Positions 51,738-61,100 of a DNA stretch of 64,000 nt are shown here, piece by piece (position 1 is the stretch's first letter; each line of letters begins with the position of its first letter). This DNA is from an uncultured Eubacteriales bacterium (GTDB taxonomy: Bacteria > Bacillota > Clostridia > Peptostreptococcales > Anaerovoracaceae): positions 1-64,000 of the forward strand of contig CADAEH010000011.1 of the NCBI GenBank assembly GCA_902786855.1, in the 5' to 3' direction. The notes under the pieces are model-generated. The model worked only from the letters and a program-made list of their open reading frames with translations, ran no database searches and was not told the DNA's origin. The position numbers and the translations under genes are program-made.

Positions 51738-52646
51738 ATGAAGCGTAATAAGGTATTGTCATTATTCCTGATACTCGCTCTGTTTGTCAGTATGGTAGGA
51801 ATAATAAATGTTGACACAACGTATGCTGCTGCTAAGAAAAAAGCCTCTAATAAGGTAAAGGTTAAAGTTGCATCTTATACAAGTGATTCTGTAACTATTA
51901 ATTGGAATAAGATCAAGAAGCCTGATAAAGGCTATGCGGTATTCAGAAACGGAAAAGCTATTGCACATCTGGGGAAAAAGGCGACTAAATTTACAGACAC
52001 AAACCTTGCCCCGGGAACATCTTACACTTACCAGATCAAAACATTCAAAGTTAAAAAAGTAAAAAAGAAAGGAAAGAAAGTAAGAAAATATACCTACAAG
52101 AAAAAATCAAACAAGATTAGCGTAACAACATATCCGGCAAATGCAGCAAAACCGGCAAATCAAAACAATGCATCGTCACCTTCTGAGGCAACTGATGTTG
52201 TATCATACAACAAACAATTCATTCAGGATTACGTAAACAAAAATGGATACACCAATGGCAATGGTGATAAAACTGTGCATTTTTCAAATGGTTCATCGAA
52301 TGATGTATACATAGTTAGTCACGCATATTCGATTGAATTAATAAGTTACGTTAAAACCAATGATATGAGTATGCTAACCACGATGCTGCTGGATACTAGC
52401 TATAATGCGGTTGTTAGTCCAATTGTCACTATAGGAAGCTTAGAGATGCGTACAACATTTATTCCTGAAAAATATACAAAATATACAAAACTAAGCTTTA
52501 CTTCTGATAGTAGCAGCGCATCGCTTGACGTCGCACAGAATTTAGCAAATTCAGCATTTAAGCTGGCAATGTCATCCTGGGATCTTGCATTATTTACCAA
52601 TTATAATATAACCATGAAGGATTTAGGGTTTTTACTTTGGGATTAG
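51738..52646 (+). CDS. Exported FN3 protein, paralogue of the protein at 391
   Basis: The product has 302 residues with GAAAGGAGAAG before ATG 51738. The signal peptide (KRNKVLSLFLILALFVSMVG) and the following VDTTYAAAKKK match the protein at 391 almost residue for residue. Residues about 40-140 form a Lys-rich FN3 domain (VKVKVASYTSDSVTINWNKI ... YQIKTFKVKKV) in place of the Big_2 domain of the paralogue. The C-terminal half (YNKQFIQDYVNKNGY to KDLGFLLWD) is of the same type as in 391 but diverged. It looks like domain exchange behind a conserved export signal. The gene is AT-rich and carries regulon promoter copy 5. Confidence 0.85.
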   Translation: MKRNKVLSLFLILALFVSMVGIINVDTTYAAAKKKASNKVKVKVASYTSDSVTINWNKIKKPDKGYAVFRNGKAIAHLGKKATKFTDTNLAPGTSYTYQIKTFKVKKVKKKGKKVRKYTYKKKSNKISVTTYPANAAKPANQNNASSPSEATDVVSYNKQFIQDYVNKNGYTNGNGDKTVHFSNGSSNDVYIVSHAYSIELISYVKTNDMSMLTTMLLDTSYNAVVSPIVTIGSLEMRTTFIPEKYTKYTKLSFTSDSSSASLDVAQNLANSAFKLAMSSWDLALFTNYNITMKDLGFLLWD

Positions 52647-52770
52647 GTCTGACAGTTATCTGACCAGAAACTAAGGCAGAGAGCCGGTTCATCAAAGGAT
52701 GGGCCGGCCATTCAATTTATCAAAGCCTGTCTGTGCGATGCAGGGTAATCAAAAATGGCAATGTGATCTT

Positions 52771-52823
52771 AGGAATGGTTTTTTTGAAACTTTATTTGAG
52801 CCGGCGTGGTAGACTTATAAAAA
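52771..52823 (+). promoter_or_regulatory. Recurrent promoter upstream half, degenerate copy
   Basis: GGAATGGTTTTT and TTGAAA (52784-52789) match the family, but no GATACT follows at 18 nt; ACTTATAAA lies about 4 nt further. It may be a weakened promoter for the gene at 52961. The rest of 52647-52960 contains an imperfect GAGCCGG/CCGGCC hairpin near 52680-52713 and nothing else I can support. Confidence 0.4.
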
Positions 52824-52960
52824 AGAATAGCTTTCTGTTTTTTTTGACACTTTTATTGTAAAAATAAAAAGTCACTAATTGGCGAATCCTCTCTGCGAAC
52901 AAGGGCTGTATGCTGTATAATAATTATGAAAGAGGGGTAGAAATCAGGAGTTTTAGGCGT

Positions 52961-54010
52961 ATGAGCTTGACTGGATATAGATTGAAGGACTGGAGAAAGA
53001 CTCTGGATGAACTCGTGGCTGAGACGGGGGTCAGCCTTGAGGATGTGTGCAATTATATAGGCTCTGCTTATAATAAAAAAGGGCCTAGTTTTTATGTAAA
53101 GCTTCCGAGGAAACGGTCGGTATACATCGGTGTCGGCATGGCTTTCGGGCAGCCGGTAGAGGTGATCAATGACTGGATCACGGGCTTTGCCGGCAAGAGG
53201 AAGCTCTATGCGAAGGATATAAGCGGGGATCTTGTCTGGATCTATCTTATAAATGCGAATTATAGCGAGTGGCAGAATGGTGAACATGATGCGAAAAACA
53301 GCTATAATTATTACAAGCACTATGAAGAATTCCAGGCGGCTGCCTATGCTGTATTCCGTGAAAGGTGGGACGAGATAATCCTGCGCTATGAGGACACTTC
53401 AGACATAGAGGTGAGCCTGGGGCAGGCAGAGTTCGGACCTGAATTTGACGGGCTTAAGGAATATGTGGCAGCACATATGGATGCTTTTAAGACTGCTTAC
53501 AGTAAACCGAGGTCCTACCTTGACATGTATGTCGAAAGGATCATTCTGGCCTGCAGAAATCATCCGGGTTTCAGGCACATCCGCAGCATCAACGCTATGC
53601 GAGGATATCTTGACGACAGCATGATCAATTTCCTCTGTGGGAGCAGCAATGCGATCAATGTAATCGACCTTTCGACGGGCAAAAGGACTGTCAACATCAA
53701 ACATGTGCCAAAAAATCGCTCGAAATATATCGATATGGGATTGTCACTCGGCATGACCGAAAGCGACCTGAACGAGCTTCTGACAAAGATGGGGTATGTA
53801 GCTCTTGACGAGGAAAGCGACAGAGACAGTGCGCTTGTGACCGGTCTCAGGAAGTGGGAAAAGGCCCATCCGATACAGAGAAAGTTCAAAGACAAGTATT
53901 TCGGCGGAGATGATCTGATCAGGCTGACAGAAAAGGAAGAACAGCAGGCTGTTGAAGAGATGCTGCACCTCAGGTCTGAGATGCGTGATCTGGTGAATGA
54001 AGTAGAATAG
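52961..54010 (+). CDS. XRE/kinase-associated cytoplasmic protein, first gene of a kinase operon
   Basis: The product has 349 residues. ATG 52961 follows CAGGAG; an in-frame ATG at 52910 would extend it by 17 residues and is less convincing. Two similar helical modules are visible: DWRKTLDELVAETGVSLEDVCNYIG ending in YIGVGMAFGQPVEVINDWI, and later INAMRGYLDDSMINFLCG ending in YIDMGLSLGMTESDLNELLTKMGYVAL. The second matches the 'lGls..eln.LL..aGy..L' helix pattern of XRE-like proteins encoded beside Ser/Thr kinases in Clostridia. No membrane segment is present. The gene is followed after 31 nt by an exported protein and then a kinase, so a role as substrate or regulator of the kinase is inferred. 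Confidence 0.7.
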   Translation: MSLTGYRLKDWRKTLDELVAETGVSLEDVCNYIGSAYNKKGPSFYVKLPRKRSVYIGVGMAFGQPVEVINDWITGFAGKRKLYAKDISGDLVWIYLINANYSEWQNGEHDAKNSYNYYKHYEEFQAAAYAVFRERWDEIILRYEDTSDIEVSLGQAEFGPEFDGLKEYVAAHMDAFKTAYSKPRSYLDMYVERIILACRNHPGFRHIRSINAMRGYLDDSMINFLCGSSNAINVIDLSTGKRTVNIKHVPKNRSKYIDMGLSLGMTESDLNELLTKMGYVALDEESDRDSALVTGLRKWEKAHPIQRKFKDKYFGGDDLIRLTEKEEQQAVEEMLHLRSEMRDLVNEVE

Positions 54011-54041
54011 TTCGTGATCAGAAAAAACGAGGAATAAGCTT

Positions 54042-55091
54042 ATGACTTTCAGGGTCATCCTGAAAAAAGCGCTAATAATCGCACTGGCTGCAGTAATGAT
54101 CATATTGCCGCAGTCCGGTCTTTTCGTGTCTGCGGCGGATGATGCAACACAGGGCAAAGGCAGACCGCTGACCGTTTATTATATGAGCGGCCAGGATGAT
54201 TACGGGTATGACCATTACTATAACACAGGTATCATCCGGGACGGCGGGACGGGAACTCTCAGTGTCGATCTGACGGACAGAGTTCCTTTCATATGGCTAG
54301 GATACTATGGCCAGCAAACCGTCGAGCTTCCTGACACAGAGGTCGCAGAGATAATAAGTACAGTTCAGAAACCTGATGATTTTCCGACTTATTACCTCAG
54401 CCTGAAGCAGGCCGGAACAGCAACTTTCAATATAACGCTTCCGGGCGATGGAGAGTACAGAACATGCACCTACACGTTTAAGCTTGTCGTTTATGATAAT
54501 AGTAATTCGGGCAGCCAGGGCGGAAGCGGAGAAACCGGCGGTCAGAATGGCGAGTCCGGCGGTCAGAACGGCGAGTCCGGTGGCAGCGGCGATCAGAATG
54601 GCAACGGGAACGGATCCGGTGACCAGACCGGCAGCGGGGATAATGGCACATCCGGCTCAGGTAATTCAGGAGCATCATTTGATTCGGGCAACCCTGCAGG
54701 ACAATCTGCAGGTCAGGCTTCCGGTTCAGGTAACACTGCAGGACAGGCTACGCCAAAAGTCGCCAAAAATCGCACTGCAAACGCCAATATCGTCGTGAGT
54801 TTTGCGGCTAAGTCAAAACCTAAACTCAAATGCTCAAAGCGCATGAGGCGTAAAAACAAGATTGTCTGGAATAAAGTTGCCGGAGCGAATGGATACGAAC
54901 TTTTCATAAGATATCCGGGATCGAAGAAATACGTAAAGGCGCTGACCAAGTCTGCATCGGTCAAGTCGGTCACGCATAAGGGCCTCAGCAAGGGCAGGAC
55001 TTACAGATATAAGATAAGAGCTTTTTCCATAGTAGATGGAGTTAAAAAATACGGAGTTTTTTCGAAGGTTTTAAAGGTCAAAGTCAAATAG
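54042..55091 (+). CDS. Exported Gly/Ser-linker protein with C-terminal basic FN3 domain
   Basis: The product has 349 residues with GAGGAATAAG before ATG 54042. The signal peptide ends near LFVSAAD. Residues about 35-150 form a beta-rich Ig-like domain with Tyr-rich start (YYMSGQDDYGYDHYYNTG). A low-complexity Gly/Ser/Asn/Gln linker (repeats of GGQNGESGG and similar) covers about 155-235. The FN3 domain at the C-terminus (KLKCSKRMRRKNKIVWNKVAG ... FSKVLKVKVK) is nearly the same as in the protein at 37824. It is the middle gene of the kinase operon and may be the surface partner sensed by, or controlled by, the kinase. Confidence 0.8.
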   Translation: MTFRVILKKALIIALAAVMIILPQSGLFVSAADDATQGKGRPLTVYYMSGQDDYGYDHYYNTGIIRDGGTGTLSVDLTDRVPFIWLGYYGQQTVELPDTEVAEIISTVQKPDDFPTYYLSLKQAGTATFNITLPGDGEYRTCTYTFKLVVYDNSNSGSQGGSGETGGQNGESGGQNGESGGSGDQNGNGNGSGDQTGSGDNGTSGSGNSGASFDSGNPAGQSAGQASGSGNTAGQATPKVAKNRTANANIVVSFAAKSKPKLKCSKRMRRKNKIVWNKVAGANGYELFIRYPGSKKYVKALTKSASVKSVTHKGLSKGRTYRYKIRAFSIVDGVKKYGVFSKVLKVKVK

Positions 55092-55113
55092 GGCGACGTC
55101 CTCGTTGTCATCT

Positions 55114-56877
55114 ATGAGCGAGTTGTATTTCAGAAAGTATGAACCAATATTCGGATCCTGGCGCATAGTCGAGGAGCTTGGAAGCGGCGCGGAGGGGCAT
55201 CTCTACCGTATAAGCCGCGAAGATGCTCTCGGCCATGTGTTTTATTCTGCGCTGAAAGCGGTAAGCATTCCAGCGGGCGGTGCTGATGAACTGAACTCGA
55301 TGATCGCAGGCGGGATGACCCGCGAAGAGGCGACAAAGTATTTTGACAGTGTGCTCAGTGAGACAGGACAGGAATTCAAGCTGCTCGAAAAGCTCAAGGG
55401 CAACAGCAATATCGTCAGCTATGAGGATCATGAAGCTTTCAGGCGTGATGACGGGATCGGCTGGGACGTGCTTATCAGGCTTGAGGAACTTACTCCGCTG
55501 GTCAGACATTCGATCTATAACAGGATGGATGAGGCTGAGATCATCAGGATGGGCGCGGACATTGCCAAAGCACTGACTCTGTGCCGTAAGTACGGGATCA
55601 TTCACAGGGACATCAAGCCGGAAAACATTTTTGTCTCCCCGTCAGGAAACTATAAACTGGGTGATTTCGGCATCGCCAGAATCATTGAAGATACGACAAC
55701 ATCACTTTCTCGCAAGGGGACTTACAGCTATATGGCTCCGGAGGTCTACTGGGGCAGAGACTATAACCATTCCGCAGATATCTATTCGCTCGGGATCGTC
55801 ATGTACAAATACATGAATGACGGGCGGATGCCATTGATGCCGGTGTACCCAAAACCGGTAGCCTACAGGGACGGCGAAGAAGCTTTCGTAAAAAGGGTAG
55901 GCGGCGCAGATCTTCCGGCACCCAGAAACGGTTCCGATGAGCTCAAGGCGATCATACTTAAAGCCTGTGCCTATGAACCTGCGGATCGCTACACCGATGC
56001 ATCGGAAATGCTGCGCGATCTTGAAACACTCGCGCGCGGCGAATCAGAAAGTGCTGCTGCGGGCATGGGCCGCGGAGCAGCCGGAAAGTTCGCCGCATTG
56101 TACGCAGGCGCGAATTCAGCAGCAGCCTCATCAGGCGAAGAAGCACAGCAACTTGCCGGTACAAACGCAAAAAAACGCACTTCTTCGAAGCGCGCTATCG
56201 CGGTCGCCGTTGTTATATTCCTGCTTGCAGCCGCAGGTATCGCATATGCACTCATCCCCAAAGCGGTGACCGATATCGATGCCGGCAAGATCGAAGGCGA
56301 TGCTGAGATATATATAGGAGAAGAACTTACCCCTGAATTCGAGGTGCTCCCTGACTGGTTCAAAGACGAGCCGGTCACTGTCACCACTGATAACGACTCC
56401 GTCGTCCGTGTTGACGGGACGACTCTGCATGCGGAATCTGTCGGCGAAGCCACGCTGACCATATCTGCCCGTGAGTACTCTGAGCAGTCCGTCATCCACG
56501 TCGTTCCGAAAGTTACCTCGATCGAGGGGATCGACAAGGAGATCAGCCTGACCACAGGCAACACATTGGCACTCGAGCCGGTGCTTTCACCTGAGGAGTT
56601 TTCATCCGAACCGGTCGAATACACTGTTGCGGACAAGGCTGTCTGCACTGCTGAGCCGGGAGAAAAAGGTTCAGCCACGCTGACCGCAGTCGCAGCAGGA
56701 AATACAACTCTGACCGTCTCTGCAGGCGGTACCTCGATCGAAGCAACGGTCACAGTCACCGACCCTGTCGTTTATGTGCCGAAGTCATCAGGTTCAAGCA
56801 AGAAATCCAAGTCGAAATCCGGGTCCGGCAAGAGCAAGAAAGGCTACTTCGACTCCAGTGACGACGAAAGTTTCTAG
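55114..56877 (+). CDS. Transmembrane Ser/Thr protein kinase with Ig-like ectodomain
   Basis: The product has 587 residues. The kinase domain (about 1-310) has the glycine loop ELGSGAEGHLYRI, catalytic loop HRDIKPEN with D166, LGDFGIAR with D184, and YMAPEVYWG. A juxtamembrane Ala-rich segment precedes a membrane helix at about 360-383 (AIAVAVVIFLLAAAGIAYALI). Two Big_2-like domains form the outside part (SVVRVDGTTLHAESVGEATLT, VADKAVCTAEPGEKGSATL), replacing the PASTA repeats of PknB/PrkC kinases. The tail is Ser/Lys-rich and ends in acidic residues. It is the last gene of the operon from 52961 and its stop overlaps the convergent GDPD gene by 4 bp. Confidence 0.92.
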   Translation: MSELYFRKYEPIFGSWRIVEELGSGAEGHLYRISREDALGHVFYSALKAVSIPAGGADELNSMIAGGMTREEATKYFDSVLSETGQEFKLLEKLKGNSNIVSYEDHEAFRRDDGIGWDVLIRLEELTPLVRHSIYNRMDEAEIIRMGADIAKALTLCRKYGIIHRDIKPENIFVSPSGNYKLGDFGIARIIEDTTTSLSRKGTYSYMAPEVYWGRDYNHSADIYSLGIVMYKYMNDGRMPLMPVYPKPVAYRDGEEAFVKRVGGADLPAPRNGSDELKAIILKACAYEPADRYTDASEMLRDLETLARGESESAAAGMGRGAAGKFAALYAGANSAAASSGEEAQQLAGTNAKKRTSSKRAIAVAVVIFLLAAAGIAYALIPKAVTDIDAGKIEGDAEIYIGEELTPEFEVLPDWFKDEPVTVTTDNDSVVRVDGTTLHAESVGEATLTISAREYSEQSVIHVVPKVTSIEGIDKEISLTTGNTLALEPVLSPEEFSSEPVEYTVADKAVCTAEPGEKGSATLTAVAAGNTTLTVSAGGTSIEATVTVTDPVVYVPKSSGSSKKSKSKSGSGKSKKGYFDSSDDESF

Positions 56878-57806
56878 TAGATCGCGCCGTTTGCGGTGAT
56901 ATAGTCGACACCCATGAGGGCGCACTTGCGGGCTTTTTTGCGCGAAGGCAATGTCCACACGCAGACCTTCAGCCCTGCTTTGTGGAACCTTTTGACAGTG
57001 GTTTTCTTCAATTTAGTATAGTCAAGAGAAAGGCAGTCGATATCTGCCTTTTTCATTTTGCGTATTGTCGATGAATATTTCTTCTTAGGAAGCTTATCCA
57101 TCAGATACATCGTCTGGATGTTGTTTCTGATGCCCATGCTCCGGGCCATTCTAGCTGCATCTGCGACCGCGTTGAAGTTAAAACTTATGATCACGGCTTT
57201 GCGGTCCCCGAGGAGCGTCATCAGATATTTAAGTCCGCGCTCGGAAAAACGATGCTTCAGCTCTATAACAGGAACCGCGTTCCCGGAACCGGACCAGATC
57301 GTATCAAGAGCCTGCTCAACCGTCGGAATCTTCTGCCCGCTGTACAGACTGACTCTTTTGCCCGAAATGATGGTGTAGCTGTCCAGATCAGATCTCGAAA
57401 TAGTGCGGATCTTTTTCTTTACACCGCACATTCTTTTGATACTTGAGTTGTGCATTACCAGGATCAGCGGATCGTTAGGAACTTCGCGCGTCCGGACCTG
57501 TTCATTCCCTTCTCCATCGATGAATGTTTCGGTCTCGGTCCTGACTGCCGGCTCTGCTGAAGACTCCCAGATGTCGAACTCGACGCCGTAGAAATTGCTG
57601 TCATCGGCAGCGAGCTTGAATGCTGCAAGGGTATTCTCGGGAGCTTTTGCGCTGAGTCCGCGGTGGGCGATGTATTGAGGCCGCTTTGCACTTGCGGCAG
57701 AAGCCGCAGCATATGAACTGACTGCGCCTGCGTCAAAACAGATGGCAGCCATGCACAAAACAATGACTATTGAAATAAAGCGGCTTGCTTTCCGGTAAAA
57801 CTTCAT
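56874..57806 (-). CDS. Exported glycerophosphodiester phosphodiesterase (GDPD family)
   Basis: The product has 310 residues. The N-terminal hydrophobic segment to about residue 35 is a signal peptide or anchor. YIAHRGLSAKAPENTLAAF and GVEFDIWES give the catalytic His/Arg and metal-binding Glu/Asp. The usual HD block reads LVMHNSSIKRMCG, that is His-Asn rather than His-Asp, a change worth testing. VIELKHR and WTLPSRKKARKC follow in the expected places of the TIM barrel. It would hydrolyse glycerophosphodiesters at the cell surface, for phosphate scavenging or teichoic acid turnover. The gene converges on the kinase, with stop codons overlapping and no terminator between them. Confidence 0.87.
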   Translation of the reverse strand: MKFYRKASRFISIVIVLCMAAICFDAGAVSSYAAASAASAKRPQYIAHRGLSAKAPENTLAAFKLAADDSNFYGVEFDIWESSAEPAVRTETETFIDGEGNEQVRTREVPNDPLILVMHNSSIKRMCGVKKKIRTISRSDLDSYTIISGKRVSLYSGQKIPTVEQALDTIWSGSGNAVPVIELKHRFSERGLKYLMTLLGDRKAVIISFNFNAVADAARMARSMGIRNNIQTMYLMDKLPKKKYSSTIRKMKKADIDCLSLDYTKLKKTTVKRFHKAGLKVCVWTLPSRKKARKCALMGVDYITANGAIY

Positions 57807-57855
57807 GATCTCACGCCCCGATGTTCACTTTCGCTCTCATAGCTTTTCTAAAGGA

Positions 57856-57922
57856 GACAGAGAACCGTCTCCTCGTATCATGTATCCGGAGAGACGGAAG
57901 AACCGCCCGCCTGTCTCCGAAA
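57856..57922. repeat. Compound GGAGACAG/CTGTCTCC repeat
   Basis: Two blocks, GGAGACAGAGAACCGTCTCC and GGAGAGACGGAAGAACCGCCCGCCTGTCTCC, form alternative hairpins. They belong to the dispersed GGGACGGTTCT family. The gap 57807-58114 otherwise holds a TATAAT at 58062-58067, a likely -10 of the gene at 58115, with no clear -35. Confidence 0.6.
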
Positions 57923-58114
57923 CTGGCAGTTAAGGACTCTGCCTAATTACGATTGTACAGGAATGCAAAACTGATTGCCAGTTCATATCGGCTTGTTCCA
58001 GTTCATATATCTTTCACTCACATTTCCCGATAAACGTCTGCGAAAAGGGTGTTCTGTATAGTATAATATTTGCAAAGGGTAACACAATTAACACTCTGAT
58101 CTATGGTGACTGTT

Positions 58115-61100
58115 ATGTTCAAGAAAAGACTTGCTTTTATTCTGATCACATGCGCTTTGCTCGTACTCGGGATCCAGCCTGTGCCGACAGCAGATGCGGC
58201 TTCTGATTCGATCCGTGTCAACGATGATGTCACAGTCGAGAAATACTACTGGCAGGATACATGGGATGCGAACCAGAACAACGCATACATCGATATTGTT
58301 TCCGGCATATTTGATATGCAGACTGAGATATCTGTCCACGATGACTATATCAACAGCGAGCAGCTGATGAATGTCGCGAAGAGGATCTCACAGGATTTCA
58401 GTACGCTGGACATGGTATATTTTTCAGGTGTTTCGTACACTGATGATGGATATGTAGACAAGGTGAACATGACATACAGCGGTAGCTATCTCGTTGAAAG
58501 CGATGAACAGTTACACGGCATGATCCGTGAACTTGCGGACTATACTGCTTTTGGCAGATCGTTCATCGATCCTACGATGACAGATCTTGAAAAAGCTTTG
58601 TTTATGCATGATTTCGTAAGCCAGCGCACTCTGTATGAAGTCAATAATCATAGCGTCTGGGGCAGTGCTGCTGTCTTTATGGATCATAAGGGTATCTGCG
58701 GCGATATAAGCGCTGCTTATGATAAGATGTTGTATTCTGCAAATGTACCATTCGGCGATGCGGAAGGTCATATGCACGCATGGACCGATATCTATGTTGA
58801 CGGGAAATGGTATGTATCTGATGCGACCTTTGACTCACCTTCCTCTCCTGAAAATGTAAGATATACACCTGCGAAACACACTTACTTCCTGCGTGGCTGT
58901 AATAATCATTATGAAGATGATTTTATCAGCAGATTTGAATGTATGGACGTTTACTATACAATCCCACAATACTTAATTGACTCTGTGGATCCTGAAGATC
59001 CGGCACAGTTTTGGAATTTCGGAGATTGTGAAAGCAATCTGGCATATCACGTGAATGAAGGGGATACTCACGGTTCACTTTATTATCTTACAAAACCGAA
59101 TGTATTCAGCAGCAATCGAGTTCTGACTGTAAGAGACTCTCTCAGGAGTGATGCCGAGGTCACAACATATCCTGAAAGTAAATATGAGGCAATCGTCTCG
59201 GTGCATGATACGCTTTACGGACTCAGAGATAATGCGATATACATCATAGACTGGAACACGCATGAGGAGACCCAGGTGGGGGTCCTGCAGGATGGTGCTT
59301 ACAACTACACAGGCGATGCCGGTTCTGACCCGGGAGCGCAGGCTTTTGACAAGGAAGCAAGCGCGATCACCGGGATCGTCGCTGATAACGGGATGCTGAC
59401 AGCACGCGTCGCATATGCAGATAATACTACCGGTGAGTTCACAGCCTGCACCTATGACAAAGTGGTAGCATTCCCTGCAGAAGATCAGGTAAAAGCTGAG
59501 GTCAGCGGACCATCTGAGGATCCCGTAGATATTCTTTACGGTTTTGATCCGTCATGGAGTTCTTCACTCATGAGGGCGAAATGCATGGTAATAGGGATCA
59601 CTGACGTTTTCCATCATACAGATGGATATACATTCCCTGATACTGTTTCCGGGATCAGATTGACCGGTATTGATTATCACGCTTTCGAAGATGTCGGTCC
59701 TGATCAGCTGGCCGGTGAGCTGGAATTCGGCTATTTCCTGTACAATATCGGGCAGTACGCGTTCCGGAACTGCACAGGTATAAGCGGCGATCTGGATTTG
59801 TCTAAAGCATGTAATGCCAATGATTTTGCCTTTAAAGGATGCACCGGACTCGACGGCAAGGTTACCCTGCGTCCGAACGAAACTATACCTCAGGGTCTTT
59901 TCTCTGGGTGTACCGGGATCAGGGAAGTAGAGAACCTTGAAACAGCAGACAGGATCGGCGACTCAGCATTCAGGGAATGCACCAGCCTCACAGGCTGTCT
60001 GCAGTTCCGGGATAATGTGGATATTCAGGGAAATGCATTCAGAGGCTGCTCAAATATAACGATCCCATCAGTGCTGAAGGCAACGAGGATCTCCGGGTAT
60101 GCTTTTGAAAACTGCGCAAAGATCACCGGAGAACTCAGCATTCCGGAATGTACCAGAATCGGTGAATATGCCTTTACTGGTACGGGCATAACCAGACTCA
60201 CGGATACAGATAAAGTAACAGAGGTACAAAGAGGCCTGTTGAAAGACAATCGGATGACCGGAATCTTAAATTTTCCGGCTCTTAAGAATATAAGATCGGA
60301 AGCTTTCGCAGTTCTCAATCCACAAGTCACTGCACTGCGCCTCTCCAATCCGGATACGGTCGTGCAGTATAACGACATAGGCTGCTTCCCATACTACGCA
60401 GATATCCCGCTGTTTGTTGTCAAAGATTCTGCGGTCGAAAATGTCATCAAGCAAAAGTACACATATGGCGTCAACTACTGGTATATCGATGATGTGATCG
60501 CGAGCGGTGAGCTTGATAACGGTGTACAGTGGTCGATCGGAGCTGACGGCAATATGAACCTCAGTCTGGCGGACGGTGTCACCGAAAGGGTGACCGTAGG
60601 CGGCTACGCATCTGATCCGGCACCTTGGGATCAGTATAAGAAATTCGCAGAAAACCTGAACGTCCAGAGCGAACTGATCGCACTCGGCAGCGATGCTATA
60701 TGCGGTTTTGATAACCTTCATAATGTCAATATGACTTATGGCTGCACATATGAGGATGACTCGTTTGTGAACTGCGGCTACCTGCCTGCAGAGAACATAA
60801 CGGTCGGAGAGTGCGCGCATGTGGAAGTGGTGATCCCTGCAGTGGCAGCGACCTGCACAGAGACCGGACTGACAGAAGGCAAAAGGTGTTCAAGATGCGG
60901 TCAGATCCTGGTGGAACAGGAAGAGACACCGGCTCTTGACCATGACTGGGGCAGCGGAAGCATAACAACACAACCTACCTGTACGGAAGCGGGCGTCAGG
61001 ACATTCACATGCAGCAGATGTGATGCGACCAGAACTGAGCCTGTAGATGCAACCGGCCATACTGAAGAGGTGATACCTGCAGTAGCCGCGACCTGTACAG

